A stretch of DNA of 52,165 nt from Anaerolineae bacterium (GCA_016931895.1 JAFGDY010000306.1:1-52165), one strand, 5' to 3'; numbered from the stretch's first letter, positions 33,953-43,899 are shown. Numbers and translations are program-made. Notes: generated from the sequence alone by a model not told the origin.

Positions 33953-35071
33953 CTACTCAGCCGCACTCACATCAAACGTGGTTTGCGATTGTTGTTTATC
34001 CTCAAAGCGTTCAATGGCCAATTCGATCAAACGATCAACTAACTCACTATACGAAATCCCGCTGGCTGCCCATAACTTGGGATACATACTGATGGGCGTA
34101 AAGCCGGGCATTGTATTGAGTTCGTTGATAAACACTTCGCCGGTAGTTTTGTCCAATAAAAAGTCGCAGCGGGCCAGGCCGGAACAATCCAATACCTTAA
34201 AGGCCAACACGGCCAGTTGCCGGATTAACTCGGTCTGTTCCGGGTTAAGGGGAGCCGGGATCAAAAGTTCGGAATCGCTATCAAGATATTTGGCCGCATA
34301 ACTGTAAAACTCTTTGGAGGGCACAATCTCACCCGGCACAGAGGCAATGGGGTCATCATTGCCCAACACGCTCACCTCAATCTCGCGAGCGTCCAAGCCC
34401 TGCTCCACAATAAGCCTCCGATCGTAACGAGCTGCATCATCCAAGCCGGATTGTAACCCGACGCGATTTTTGGCCTTGTGGATGCCCACACTGCTGCCCA
34501 GGTTGGCCGGTTTGACGAACATGGGATAAGGCATGGCTGCCTCACATGCAGCGATGACGGCCTCCGGGTCGCTCTGCCACTGCTTGCGTAAAAACACACG
34601 ATGGATGACAATAGGCAGACCATGCGCCCGGAAAATTTCTTTGGCGATAGCCTTGTCCATACCCACTGCGCTGCCCAGCACACCTGCGCCCACGTAGGGA
34701 ACACCCACCAGTTCAAAAAAGCCCTGCACAGTGCCATCCTCGCCAAAGGGGCCGTGCAGCACCGGAAACACCACATCCAGCGGGCCGGTCTCGGCCACGC
34801 CCAGCGCCAGGGCCTGCTCTTGAGCGAGAGACTCGGCCCGGCTGATTTCATTGGCCAGCAGGGGATGCCCGGCGGCGGCGTCTAACAATTTCTGATGAAT
34901 GTTGCCCCCGGCCAGCCACTGGCCTGTTTTGGTAATGCCAATAGGCACCACCTCGTATTTATCTTTATCAATGGCGTTCATAACGGCTTTAGCCGAAGTC
35001 AGGCTAACTTCATGCTCGCCGCTGCGCCCACCAAAAATTACGCCGACCCGCAGTTTTCGCTTAGAACTCAC
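33953..35071 (-). CDS. ddl: D-alanine--D-alanine ligase
   Basis: Ddl makes the D-Ala-D-Ala dipeptide added by MurF. The 372-aa ATP-grasp protein has the N-terminal [15 protein letters not shown], the [18 protein letters not shown] segment, the serine-rich GSSVGIHKA loop, and [20 protein letters not shown] with [13 protein letters not shown]. The GTG at 35071 is preferred because GAGG lies about 6 bases upstream; a TTG three bases earlier is possible. The start overlaps the end of murB, so the genes are coupled. A two-residue VS-type N-terminus is normal. Confidence 0.96.
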   Translation of the reverse strand: MSSKRKLRVGVIFGGRSGEHEVSLTSAKAVMNAIDKDKYEVVPIGITKTGQWLAGGNIHQKLLDAAAGHPLLANEISRAESLAQEQALALGVAETGPLDVVFPVLHGPFGEDGTVQGFFELVGVPYVGAGVLGSAVGMDKAIAKEIFRAHGLPIVIHRVFLRKQWQSDPEAVIAACEAAMPYPMFVKPANLGSSVGIHKAKNRVGLQSGLDDAARYDRRLIVEQGLDAREIEVSVLGNDDPIASVPGEIVPSKEFYSYAAKYLDSDSELLIPAPLNPEQTELIRQLAVLAFKVLDCSGLARCDFLLDKTTGEVFINELNTMPGFTPISMYPKLWAASGISYSELVDRLIELAIERFEDKQQSQTTFDVSAAE

Positions 35072-35993
35072 CAAGCACCTCTATTTCTAGTTCAAGTTCA
35101 ACCCCAAATTTGTCTTTGACGGTCGTCTGCGCCGTTTCAATTAAGGTCAACACTTCCGCCGCTGTCGCCTGGCCCAGATTTTGGAAAAAATTGGCATGCA
35201 CGGGTGAAATTTGCGCCCCGCCCAAACGATACCCTTTCAACCCGGCGGCCTCTATCAGGCGACCGGCGTAATCGCCAGACGGATTTTTGAATATGCTGCC
35301 CATTGTGGCTCCCGGTGGCTGGCTGGCCTTGCGCTGTATATTGAATTCTTGCATCCGCCTTTCCACTTTAGCCACTGGCGCAGACATCAGTTGCAGCGCC
35401 GCCCGCAAGACAATCCAGCCGTCCCGCTGTCCCTTCAGCCTTGAGGTACGATACTCATATTCAAACCAATCAACCGGCTGCCACACCCGTTCTCCGGTGG
35501 GCGTGAGCAACTCGGCCCGGACAAGCGTGTGAGCCATATCACGGCCAAAAGCCCCGGCATTGTTGATGACCGCCCCGCCAATAGTGCCGGGCACGCCAAC
35601 CGCCCATTCCAATCCGTTCAGGCCGCGTTTGGCGCAACGACGAGTCAAACCAGGCAAAACCACGCCGCTGTCCGCCATCACTTCTACCCTCTGGTCCGGT
35701 TCTCCAACCGGGGACGGAAAGTCAACCCGATTGCTCCGATTTTGGATGACCAAGCCCCGGATACCGGCATCGCCGATGAGTACGTTAGCTCCGCCTCCCA
35801 GAATGAAAAGTGGCACGTGATGCTGCCGGGCCAAAGTGGCGGCTGAGACCAATTCGGACACGTTCTCCACCGCCAGCCATACCTCGGCCGGGCCACCCAA
35901 CCGAAAGGTGGTATGCCCGGCCAACGGCTCATTACGCCGCACCCTATCGCCAAACACTGCGGCCAGGACTGTCAGAAACGGCGACCAGGACAA
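35061..35993 (-). CDS. murB: UDP-N-acetylenolpyruvoylglucosamine reductase MurB
   Basis: MurB reduces UDP-GlcNAc-enolpyruvate to UDP-MurNAc with NADPH and FAD. The 310-aa protein has the FAD/NADPH motifs [33 protein letters not shown], the [19 protein letters not shown] and NNAGAFG stretch, and the C-terminal [20 protein letters not shown] with PVHANFFQN. It starts at TTG (35993) with AGGAG 7 bases upstream; no better start exists. Its 3' end overlaps ddl. Length indicates the type IIb-like shorter form. Confidence 0.96.
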   Translation of the reverse strand: MSWSPFLTVLAAVFGDRVRRNEPLAGHTTFRLGGPAEVWLAVENVSELVSAATLARQHHVPLFILGGGANVLIGDAGIRGLVIQNRSNRVDFPSPVGEPDQRVEVMADSGVVLPGLTRRCAKRGLNGLEWAVGVPGTIGGAVINNAGAFGRDMAHTLVRAELLTPTGERVWQPVDWFEYEYRTSRLKGQRDGWIVLRAALQLMSAPVAKVERRMQEFNIQRKASQPPGATMGSIFKNPSGDYAGRLIEAAGLKGYRLGGAQISPVHANFFQNLGQATAAEVLTLIETAQTTVKDKFGVELELEIEVLGEF

Positions 35994-36006
35994 AAGATAC
36001 TCCTGC

Positions 36007-36219
36007 TTAGGCCGCCGGGGAAGGTTGATCCACTTCCATCATTTCAGCCATAATCTGAAACAGCATAGCCTGCCGGGCTGCTCTGGCGGCTGTCATGGCT
36101 TTAAAACGGGCTGCTTCCGTCATCTCAGCCGGGGTAAGCGCAGGAGATTTTGACCGCGGCAACTGAGAAACACGCTGTCCATTTTTTGCCTGCATCAGTT
36201 TGCCATTTTTCTGGTTCAT
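36007..36219 (-). CDS. small protein of 70 aa between murC and murB
   Basis: I do not recognise it. The protein is basic at the N-terminus (MNQKNGKLMQAKNGQRVSQL) and helical and alanine/methionine rich in the second half (EAARFKAMTAARAARQAML). It has no membrane segment. The ATG overlaps the murC stop (ATGA) and AAAGGAAC lies about 6 bases upstream. So translation coupling is strongly suggested, and murB follows after 13 bases with its own Shine-Dalgarno. It is therefore likely a real gene of the dcw cluster. Confidence 0.65.
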   Translation of the reverse strand: MNQKNGKLMQAKNGQRVSQLPRSKSPALTPAEMTEAARFKAMTAARAARQAMLFQIMAEMMEVDQPSPAA

Positions 36220-37616
36220 TGGTTGTTCCTTTCTCCACTCATTGAACGTTTAACGTTTAAACGCTCTAACACCCATTCGCCCACCTGGTAGCCGTCGCCC
36301 GCCCCCAGGGTGAGTAACACCGCCGGCGGCGCCAGATGCGAAACCAGATAATCGGTAGCCTCAAGCAACGGCCCCAGGTAGCGAGCGTCGGGATGATTCA
36401 TCCGGTTCAAAATATCTTTACTATTGACCAAGCCCGCGTCGGTTTCCCGCGAGGCAAAAATATCAACAATGATCACGTGATCGGCGTTGTCAAAAGCGCC
36501 CGCAAAATCATTCAGCAGCGCCATCGTCCGGCTAAAGGTATGGGGCTGAAAAACAGCCCATAGCGGGCGGTCGCCAAAACGGGCGCGGGCAGCAGCCAGG
36601 GTGGCCCTGATCTCGGTGGGATGGTGGGCGTAATCGTCAATCACCGTGATACCATTAGCCTCACCCTTTAACTCAAAACGACGGCTGACGCCTGCAAACC
36701 GTCCCAAAATTCCGGCTGCCTGCGCCACATCAAGCCCCTGCTGCCGGGCCATCGCCAACACAGCCAGGGCGTTATAAACGTTATGCAATCCCGGTACAGT
36801 CAGCGAAACAGCAGCCAGCGGCGAACCACCCGTAGGAGCATGAATCACTTGAAAATCATACCCCCCTCGCCGATTGGATTGCACGTTGACCGCCCACCAA
36901 TCATTCTCTTCTCCCAAACCGTAAGTGGTCGTTTTGGCCAGCGCCGCTTTAAGCGTTTCCCGCGCGCCGGGGTCATCGCCGCAGCCAATCACCAGACCAT
37001 GCGGCGGGACCAGTTGCCCAAAATCGGCAAAAGCTTTGCGCAAACTCTGCCGCGTGGGAAAGATGTCGGGATGGTCCCATTCAACGGTGGTTATCACGGC
37101 CACTATTGGTCGTAGTCCCAAAAACATGTGGTCATACTCGTCAGCTTCGATGATAAAAACATCTCCCTGACCGGCGGCGGCATTGGTCTCCAACTGAGGG
37201 ATAAAACCACCCACAATATAAGTTGGTTCCCGGCCCATCTCCCGGAACAAAAAAGCCGCCATGCCGGTGGTGGTCGTTTTGCCGTGCGTTCCGGCAATGG
37301 CAAGGCCCACCTTATCGCGCATCATCCGGCCCAGCCATTCGGCCCGTTTGACCATCTTCAGGCCACGTTCTCGCGCGGCGGCCAATTCGGGATTATGGGG
37401 CGGAATGGCCGAGGAAACGATGACCGTGTCCAGGTTGTCGGCCAGATTTTCAGGCCGGTGGCCAATGAAAATGGTTGCACCCAACTGGGTTAGCCGCGCG
37501 GTTGCTTCTGACGCCTGCATGTCGGAGCCGGAAACGGTATAACCTTGTTGTAAAAGTACGGTGGCAATGGCACTTAAACCCGCGCCGCCGATGCCGATGA
37601 GGTGAATGTTAGGCAC
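36216..37616 (-). CDS. murC: UDP-N-acetylmuramate--L-alanine ligase MurC
   Basis: MurC adds L-alanine to UDP-MurNAc. The 466-aa protein has HLIGIGGAGLSAIATVLL, the ATP-binding loop GTHGKTTTTGM, a conserved EADEYDHMFLGLRP, and the central DDYAHHPTEIRATLAA motif. The GTG at 37616 is the start; a strong Shine-Dalgarno is not evident. The end overlaps the small downstream gene by four bases. It follows the three CvpA-like genes by 104 bases on the same strand. Confidence 0.97.
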   Translation of the reverse strand: MPNIHLIGIGGAGLSAIATVLLQQGYTVSGSDMQASEATARLTQLGATIFIGHRPENLADNLDTVIVSSAIPPHNPELAAARERGLKMVKRAEWLGRMMRDKVGLAIAGTHGKTTTTGMAAFLFREMGREPTYIVGGFIPQLETNAAAGQGDVFIIEADEYDHMFLGLRPIVAVITTVEWDHPDIFPTRQSLRKAFADFGQLVPPHGLVIGCGDDPGARETLKAALAKTTTYGLGEENDWWAVNVQSNRRGGYDFQVIHAPTGGSPLAAVSLTVPGLHNVYNALAVLAMARQQGLDVAQAAGILGRFAGVSRRFELKGEANGITVIDDYAHHPTEIRATLAAARARFGDRPLWAVFQPHTFSRTMALLNDFAGAFDNADHVIIVDIFASRETDAGLVNSKDILNRMNHPDARYLGPLLEATDYLVSHLAPPAVLLTLGAGDGYQVGEWVLERLNVKRSMSGERNNQ

Positions 37617-37720
37617 GTTAATTGTTAGCTTTCTTTCAATTAGGGATTTATCTCAAAACGACTCCCCAAATTTGTCTATAAAGAACGAGCATCAAGGACG
37701 AAATTATTTACGAGCAAAGC

Positions 37721-38509
37721 CTAACTCTTGTCCTTATTTTTTTCTTCGTCTTTCTTTTTATCATCCGGTTTCTTTTCTTCAATCATCCATTCTTTGTAAC
37801 CATAAGGTAGTTTATATTCTACCTTGCGACCATCTTTTGATGTTGAGATGATAATACGATTCCTTAAAGCAATAAAAAAAATCAACAAACCAATCCCAAC
37901 GATCAACCACGGGATGTAGCTGTCCATAATTGTGAATTGGGGTAAGTTCACTGCTTGGATTGAGATATTGGTTGAGGCCGGGCCAAACGCGCTGCTGCCC
38001 GCCACCGCTATTTCTGTTTCAGGAGGTGTATTACCAGGTAAAGCCCGACCATCTAGATATTCTCTAACCAAACTTATGATCAGAAAACCATTTATGGCCC
38101 CCAAAAATAATCCCAATATTCTGGCGAGAGGTCCAACCTTATATACTTTCGAGGGTAACCGTCTAAGCGAAGTTGGGAGGATCAGACTGGCAAACACAGC
38201 AGAAAACCCGAGAACTAAAAGTAAAATTGCAATCCATGTCCCCGGGCTTGAAGCATTGAACTGAAACGGACCAATAGTAGGGGTAAGACCAAACAAATTG
38301 ACCACAAACTGCCACACTACAGCAATTATCCAATTTATAAAGTCAACTACAACCTGTGCCCAATCTGGTCGTTGTAACAATAATAACAAAACTGCCAGGA
38401 AAAGAATCGTAATGGCTTCCTTCCACCAACCCCTAAAAAATCCGATAACGGCGAAGAAACCAACAACAAGATAGGTGAGCAACATCCAATCAATTTCCAT
38501 AGTGTTCAC
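37721..38509 (-). CDS. CvpA-like membrane protein, third of a tandem triplet
   Basis: The 262-aa protein has about 5 hydrophobic segments and the CvpA/colicin-V-production-like start: an N-terminal helix, FFRGWWKEAIT at about residue 24, then a second helix. The later motif INGFLIISLVREYLDG is shared with its two neighbours. The C-terminal tail is long, basic and Lys-rich (KKPDDKKKDEEKNKDKS). It is the most diverged copy. CvpA proteins affect envelope physiology in other bacteria, but their molecular role is not known. GTG start with AGGTGAAC close by. It is next to murC. Confidence 0.75.
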   Translation of the reverse strand: MNTMEIDWMLLTYLVVGFFAVIGFFRGWWKEAITILFLAVLLLLLQRPDWAQVVVDFINWIIAVVWQFVVNLFGLTPTIGPFQFNASSPGTWIAILLLVLGFSAVFASLILPTSLRRLPSKVYKVGPLARILGLFLGAINGFLIISLVREYLDGRALPGNTPPETEIAVAGSSAFGPASTNISIQAVNLPQFTIMDSYIPWLIVGIGLLIFFIALRNRIIISTSKDGRKVEYKLPYGYKEWMIEEKKPDDKKKDEEKNKDKS

Positions 38510-38562
38510 CTACGGAACTATTTGCATGAAGTATTCATCAAAACCCTTTACGGCAAAAGCCA

Positions 38563-39348
38563 TCAATTACCCTCCTTTTTTTTAACAGGCACAATAGCGG
38601 GAACGATTACAAAATCTTCTTTTTCTTTCTTGATATTCCCTCTTTGATAACCAAAGGGTTGTTTTGGGCCAAAGACTCTACTCCTAAAAACAAGTACCAA
38701 TAACAAGAGCGCAAAACCGATAATGCCCCATGTCAGCAGATGGCTAATTTGGGTAAAATTAGGCAAATCTATCACCTCAAGGCCCACGCCAGAAGAGGCG
38801 ATGCCCACGGTTTGCCCCCCGGCTACGGCCACTTCGGTGGCCGGTTCTTCGGCGCCAGTGGGCAAATTACTACCATCCAGATATTCTTTGACCAAATTTA
38901 TAATCAGAAATCCATTCAACCCACCCAAAAGACCCCCTAAAAAACTACCCAGGGGGGTTACAGTGTAGGTGTAATAAGTTTTGGCAGTCCTCAAATGATT
39001 AGGCAAGAGCAAACGGCTCAATAAAACAGAGAGACCGAGCACAAAAATCAAAACAGCCAACCACGTCATGCCGCTACCGGCATCAATTTGAAAGGACGTA
39101 ATCCCCAAAACATTGGCCAGAAATTCCTGAATAGACAACGGCAGCCAACCCCAGACTGTTTGCAAGATACGGTTCAGCCAATCAATAACTGTTTGAGCCA
39201 CCTCGGGCATCTTCAGCAAAAAAACCAGACTCCCCAGAAAGAACAGGGTTATTGCTTCCTTCCACCAGCCTTTTAAGAAACCTGATAGAGCAAAAAGGCC
39301 AATAACAAAGTAAGTGATTACGGTCCAATTTATCTCAACAGTGTTCAC
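38563..39348 (-). CDS. CvpA-like membrane protein, second of a tandem triplet
   Basis: The 261-aa protein shares FLKGWWKEAITLFFLG near the N-terminus and LNGFLIINLVKEYLDGSNLP in the second half with the copies on either side, and about five hydrophobic segments. A soluble loop with EPATEVAVAGG and a basic C-terminus follow. The start is GTG (MNTVEINWTVI), with GAGGGTGAAG upstream. It probably arose by tandem duplication from the same ancestor. Confidence 0.75.
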   Translation of the reverse strand: MNTVEINWTVITYFVIGLFALSGFLKGWWKEAITLFFLGSLVFLLKMPEVAQTVIDWLNRILQTVWGWLPLSIQEFLANVLGITSFQIDAGSGMTWLAVLIFVLGLSVLLSRLLLPNHLRTAKTYYTYTVTPLGSFLGGLLGGLNGFLIINLVKEYLDGSNLPTGAEEPATEVAVAGGQTVGIASSGVGLEVIDLPNFTQISHLLTWGIIGFALLLLVLVFRSRVFGPKQPFGYQRGNIKKEKEDFVIVPAIVPVKKKEGN

Positions 39349-39412
39349 GGCTCAACTTCACCCTCTAAATGGCGCATCGTTCAATAAGGTTGAGTACAAA
39401 AAAGGTCAAGGC

Positions 39413-40156
39413 TCAACTACCTTTGGTTATTTTGGTTTTGGCATAACCCGGTGGTGGTCTAAAATCAATTTTTCTAAATCCTTTATTTTCCCGAACAGCA
39501 ACTCTACTTTTGAAAGCCGCCACCAACACCGCCAAACTAATCCCCACAAAAAGCCAGGGCAAAAAACTATCCAAGATAGAAGCATTGGGCACATTCACTG
39601 CTTGAATGGCAATCTGGTCTGCCACCGGCGAGGCCATTCCTATAGAAGCCATCTCGCTACCGGCAGGTAGATTACGGCCATCCAAATAGGCTCGAATTAG
39701 ACTGATAATGAGCCAACCATTGACAGCACCCAACAATACCCCAAATAAGCCTCCACCACACGTTACTACATAACCGCTGTAATCACCCCGACGCCCTGAA
39801 CCAGGCATACTTAAACGGCCAAACAAGATCGCCAGGCCCACAAAAACAATCAACATAATTAACCAGGTTTGTGGACTGCTGGCATCAATTTGCGGCGGAG
39901 ACCCAGCCGTACCCAACCCAAAGACGGTTGCCAGAAAATCAAGCACAAAACTGGGCAAGATTTGCCAGATAGCAGCGATAACCCAATTAATTGAGTTTAT
40001 AAAAAACTGGGCGGCGCTGGGCATCTGCAAAAAGAAAACCAAAACAGCCAGGAAGATAGTGGTAATGGCTTCTTTCCACCATCCTTTAAAAAAACCGGCC
40101 AGGGCAAAGTGCCCCATTATTAATAAAACCAGAACTGTCCAGTTAATTTGTAACAC
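39413..40156 (-). CDS. CvpA-like membrane protein, first of a tandem triplet
   Basis: The 247-aa protein has FFKGWWKEAITTIFLAVLV near the N-terminus, VNGWLIISLIRAYLDGRNLP in the second half and 4-5 membrane segments. Start codon: GTG at 40156 (MLQINWTVLV), with GGAGG 6 bases upstream, matching the other two copies. An upstream TTG (40171) would add five residues. It overlaps the murG end by 14 bases, so the triplet is coupled to murG. Confidence 0.75.
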   Translation of the reverse strand: MLQINWTVLVLLIMGHFALAGFFKGWWKEAITTIFLAVLVFFLQMPSAAQFFINSINWVIAAIWQILPSFVLDFLATVFGLGTAGSPPQIDASSPQTWLIMLIVFVGLAILFGRLSMPGSGRRGDYSGYVVTCGGGLFGVLLGAVNGWLIISLIRAYLDGRNLPAGSEMASIGMASPVADQIAIQAVNVPNASILDSFLPWLFVGISLAVLVAAFKSRVAVRENKGFRKIDFRPPPGYAKTKITKGS

Positions 40157-41252
40157 GCTGGACCTCCACAATCTCCTGGGCTAAACAAGCCGCCGCCTCT
40201 GGCCTGGCCAGGTTTTGGCTGGCTTGGCTCATGGCCGCCAACTTTTTTGGGTCTTTCAGTAAATTGAGTACCGTATCCTTTAATTTTTCGTTCAAATCAG
40301 CATTATCCAAAATAAGCGCCGCCTGATGTTGGGCCAGGTATTGCGCGTTCAACATTTGATGCGCCCCCGCGTGAGGATACGGCACAAGCACCGCCGGTAA
40401 ACCTGCTGCCGGGAACTCGCCCATCACGCTGGCGCCGGCCCGCGATACCACCAGATCAGCCGCCACCAAAGCGGCCATCATTTTATCATGCAAATAGGCC
40501 CACACGTGATAGCGAGCCTGCAATTCTTCCGGCAACTCGGCCCACCTGGACCAAACCCACTGCTCATCCAGCGTGCCGGTCACATGCACCACCTGGCACA
40601 CCGACAGATAATCTTGAATCTGATTGGTGATAGCCTGGTTGATACTGCGGGCACCCCGGCTACCGCCCAAAACCAACAACACCGGCAGGTCGCCGTGCAA
40701 ATCCAGTTCTCGCCGGGCGACAGCCTGGCCTTGCTTTTGCATGGCAAACAACTCCGCCCGCACCGGATACCCAGTGACCACCGCCAGGCCAGGCTTAAAG
40801 AATTGCTTTGCTTCGACAGTGGTCACTGCCACCCGATTGGCCAACCGGGCCAGAAACTTAATCGCCAGTCCCGGTTCAACATCCGGCAAATAAATGATCA
40901 CCGGCAGGTCGGCCCCTCGAGCAGCTAGCGCAATTGGCACACACACGTAACCACCGGTCACAAACAACACCTCAGGCCGAAACCGACGGATAATTTGGCG
41001 GCTGCGGCGATAACCCTGGGCCAGTGCCCATAATCCGCGCCCAAACGCCACGGGATTTTTGCCACGTATTCCCTCCGCCGAAATTAATTCAATTTTTAAA
41101 CCGGCCCGTTCAACCAGAGTTTCTTCCATCCCGCCCCGGCTGCCGACCCAGAGAATTTCCAAATCACTGTGCTGCCGCGCCAGCTCTTGGACGACGGCCA
41201 GGGCCGGATAAACGTGCCCCCCGGTTCCGCCGCCGGATATGATCAATCTCAC
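40143..41252 (-). CDS. murG: UDP-GlcNAc--lipid I GlcNAc transferase MurG
   Basis: MurG transfers GlcNAc to lipid I to make lipid II on the inner face of the membrane. The 369-aa protein has the N-terminal loop SGGGTGGHVYPALAVVQEL, the second glycine loop GGSRGARSIN and the UDP-GlcNAc-binding region around VSRAGASVMGEFPAAGLPAV. It starts at GTG with AGAGGAA about 6 bases upstream. Its start lies 89 bases inside the ftsW coding region, a long overlap in a different frame. Confidence 0.96.
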   Translation of the reverse strand: MRLIISGGGTGGHVYPALAVVQELARQHSDLEILWVGSRGGMEETLVERAGLKIELISAEGIRGKNPVAFGRGLWALAQGYRRSRQIIRRFRPEVLFVTGGYVCVPIALAARGADLPVIIYLPDVEPGLAIKFLARLANRVAVTTVEAKQFFKPGLAVVTGYPVRAELFAMQKQGQAVARRELDLHGDLPVLLVLGGSRGARSINQAITNQIQDYLSVCQVVHVTGTLDEQWVWSRWAELPEELQARYHVWAYLHDKMMAALVAADLVVSRAGASVMGEFPAAGLPAVLVPYPHAGAHQMLNAQYLAQHQAALILDNADLNEKLKDTVLNLLKDPKKLAAMSQASQNLARPEAAACLAQEIVEVQRVTN

Positions 41253-42387
41253 GGCGTTCCTCTTCTTTCAACCGGCCCTCATCCGGCATTGTTCCACGAG
41301 AAACGGCCAGCAACAGGCCAATGCCGGCCATGCTCACCACCAACGACGACCCGCCAAAGCTGATGAAGGGCAGGGGAATGCCGGTAAACGGCAGGCTGGC
41401 CGTTATCACGCCAATATTAACAATGGCCTGAAAAATAAGGTTGCACGTAATCCCTGCCGCCAGCACCCGGCCAAAGGGGTCGGTGGTTTCCAGGGCAATG
41501 CGAAAACCACGATAAGCCAGAAAGGCCAACAAGGCAATCACTACCAGGCAGCCCAGCAGGCCCAGCTCCTCGCCTAAAATGGCAAAAATACCATCTGTGT
41601 GGGAGGCCGGAATATAGCCAAATTTTTGCCGGCTGGCGCCCAACCCCAGGCCGGTCAAACCGCCCGACCCCAGGGCAATCAATATCTGGTGAATCTGGTA
41701 GCCGTCGCCCAGGGGATCACTGTTGAGCGGGTCTAAAAAAGTGGTTATGCGGGCCAAACGATAAGCGGAGCGAGTGATAAACAGGGTAAAAATTCCTCCG
41801 GCCAGGGCCATACTGGCTATGATTTGCCACAAACTGCCCCCGGCAATAAAAAACATAGCCAGGGCGGTGACGGCGATCAGAATAGCGGTGCTTAAATCTT
41901 GCTGCAAAACAATCAGGCCGGTAATAAAGCCCAATAAAATGGCAAAAGGGACCAGGCCATAACTAATTTTGCGGATCTGCTCGTCGCCTTTAGACGATAA
42001 CCAATCGGCAATATAAATGATAATGGCTAACTTGCTTATTTCTGAAGGTTGAATAGAGCCGTGAAAAAGCCAGCGCTGCCCGCCAAAACGCATTTCGCCA
42101 ATTACCAACACCAACCCCAACAAGAAGATAGTAACTGCCATAATGGGGATGGAAAATCGCCGCCAGGTATGGTATTCCACCCGGGCCAGGATAATCATAA
42201 CCAGCAAACCCAGGCCCATCCACAAAAGCTGCCGGATAAAATAATAGGTCGGCTGGCCGTGCAGTTGATAACCCAGGGCAAAGGTGGCGCTGTAAATCAT
42301 CATCAGGCCGACGATCAGCAGCGCGGCCACATTGATTATGAGCAAATAGTCATATTTGTGCTGATCTTCTGTTTTTGATTGGCCCAT
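41164..42387 (-). CDS. ftsW: cell division protein FtsW (SEDS polymerase)
   Basis: FtsW is the septal peptidoglycan glycosyltransferase of the SEDS family. The 407-aa protein has about 10 transmembrane helices and family motifs MRFGGQRWLFHGSIQPSEIS, ILLGFITGLIVLQQDLSTAI, and the late HTDGIFAILGEELGLLGCL. The C-terminal tail is short, Arg/Glu-rich and runs 89 bases into murG. The start is uncertain: ATG 42387 is chosen; a TTG at 42396 is also possible. It lies 51 bases after murD. Confidence 0.94.
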   Translation of the reverse strand: MGQSKTEDQHKYDYLLIINVAALLIVGLMMIYSATFALGYQLHGQPTYYFIRQLLWMGLGLLVMIILARVEYHTWRRFSIPIMAVTIFLLGLVLVIGEMRFGGQRWLFHGSIQPSEISKLAIIIYIADWLSSKGDEQIRKISYGLVPFAILLGFITGLIVLQQDLSTAILIAVTALAMFFIAGGSLWQIIASMALAGGIFTLFITRSAYRLARITTFLDPLNSDPLGDGYQIHQILIALGSGGLTGLGLGASRQKFGYIPASHTDGIFAILGEELGLLGCLVVIALLAFLAYRGFRIALETTDPFGRVLAAGITCNLIFQAIVNIGVITASLPFTGIPLPFISFGGSSLVVSMAGIGLLLAVSRGTMPDEGRLKEEERREIDHIRRRNRGARLSGPGRRPRAGAAAQ

Positions 42388-42438
42388 CAGATCCAAAAAC
42401 CTTTATAACGGCGCATAACTTACCCGTACTCCCCGGCC

Positions 42439-43899
42439 CTACAACTGCTCTACAAATTCTTTAAACTTCTCGCCCCGTTCCGCAAAGTTGGCAAAAGCGT
42501 CAAAGCTGGCGCAACCGGGCGAAAGCAAAACCACCTCACCGGGCCGGGCCACCTGCGCCGACAGGTGGACCGCCTCTTCCAGGTTTACACAACGGTGCAA
42601 GGCCGGATTGGCCAGGCTTGCCGCCGGGCAATTTTCGTCAATGGCCCGGGCAATAATCTCCGTGGCTTCGCCAAAGAGAATGATGTGCCGGGTTTTGCCC
42701 AGCATCACCCGCGCCGCATCTGCCCACGGCAAATGTTTGTCCCGCCCCCCGGCCAGCAATACAATTGGCTCGTCAAAAGAGCGCAAGGCGGCAATTAATC
42801 GTTCCGGGGTGGTGGCAATGCTATCATTATAGTAACTCACTCCGTTCCGTACCCGCACCATTTGCAGCCGGTGTTCAACCCCGGTAAAGGTGGCGGCCAC
42901 CCGACCCATAACTTCTACTGAAACTCCGGCTTCTCCGGCAATCAGGCAGGCGGCCAGAATGTTGCTCAAGTTGTGGCTGCCGCGCAGTTTTATCTGCTGC
43001 CGGTTCACTACCGGCTGCGCCACGCCGGCCTGGTCAAGCAACACTACCGTATCGCCTGATAAACCCGCCCCGCCAGGCAGCAGGGCTTCCAGGCTGAACC
43101 AGCGGGTTCTGGAGCCAAGTTGACGGCCAATGGTTCGGGTCAGATCGTTATCCAAACTCATGATAGCCCGCCCGTCCGGCCTCTGGTAATCAACAATGGC
43201 TCGTTTGGCCTGGATGTAATCCTTCATCGAAGGATGCCGATCCAGGTGGTTGGGCGTGATGTTAAGGACGGCCCCAAGAGGCGGGCTCCAGGGAGCCAGC
43301 AACGCCGCCAGAACCTGCCGTTGAACGCCAGCGACAACCTTAAGGTCAACCGTTTCATTGAGCTTGCCGTGAAAATATTCCAATTGAAAACTGCTCAACT
43401 CCATAACCACCGCATCGCCCGGCTGAATCTGATCCACAACGGTGATTAAAGGCTGGCCAATGTTGCCCCCAACCCAGGTTTTGCGGCCGGCGGCGGCCAG
43501 TATGTGCCCAACAAGCGTAGTGGTGGTGGTTTTGCCGCTGGAGCCGGTTATGGCAATAATTGGCGCCGGGCAAAGGTGGCAAAACAATCTACTCTCGGCG
43601 CTAAACGGAATTTTACGCCGCCTGGCCTCTTGCAAAAAAGGAAGTTCCGGCGGGACGCCGGGGCTGACAAACAAAAGGTCAACCTCATCCAGGAGAGATA
43701 CGGGATGCTCCCCCAGGGTCAACGACACGCCAACTTCCTGCAAAGAGGGTAAAATGGCGTTTAATTTTTGGGCAGGTTGTTGGTCAGTAGCGGTTACGGC
43801 CAGGCCATGCCCGGCCAGATAGAGCGCCAGAGCAGTACCTTCGCGCCCCAAACCAACCACCAGCGCCCGTAAGCCGGATAACGCACCGATGTCTGTCAA
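42439..43899 (-). CDS. murD: UDP-N-acetylmuramoylalanine--D-glutamate ligase MurD
   Basis: MurD adds D-glutamate to UDP-MurNAc-L-Ala. The 486-aa protein has the N-terminal UDP-binding domain VVGLGREGTALAL, the ATP loop ITGSSGKTTTTTLVG, and a C-terminal domain with YYNDSIATTPERLIAALRSF and LLSPGCASFDAF, a typical MurD end. It starts at TTG. The Shine-Dalgarno is weak (GGAA). It sits between ftsW and the small 100-aa gene. Confidence 0.96.
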   Translation of the reverse strand: MTDIGALSGLRALVVGLGREGTALALYLAGHGLAVTATDQQPAQKLNAILPSLQEVGVSLTLGEHPVSLLDEVDLLFVSPGVPPELPFLQEARRRKIPFSAESRLFCHLCPAPIIAITGSSGKTTTTTLVGHILAAAGRKTWVGGNIGQPLITVVDQIQPGDAVVMELSSFQLEYFHGKLNETVDLKVVAGVQRQVLAALLAPWSPPLGAVLNITPNHLDRHPSMKDYIQAKRAIVDYQRPDGRAIMSLDNDLTRTIGRQLGSRTRWFSLEALLPGGAGLSGDTVVLLDQAGVAQPVVNRQQIKLRGSHNLSNILAACLIAGEAGVSVEVMGRVAATFTGVEHRLQMVRVRNGVSYYNDSIATTPERLIAALRSFDEPIVLLAGGRDKHLPWADAARVMLGKTRHIILFGEATEIIARAIDENCPAASLANPALHRCVNLEEAVHLSAQVARPGEVVLLSPGCASFDAFANFAERGEKFKEFVEQL

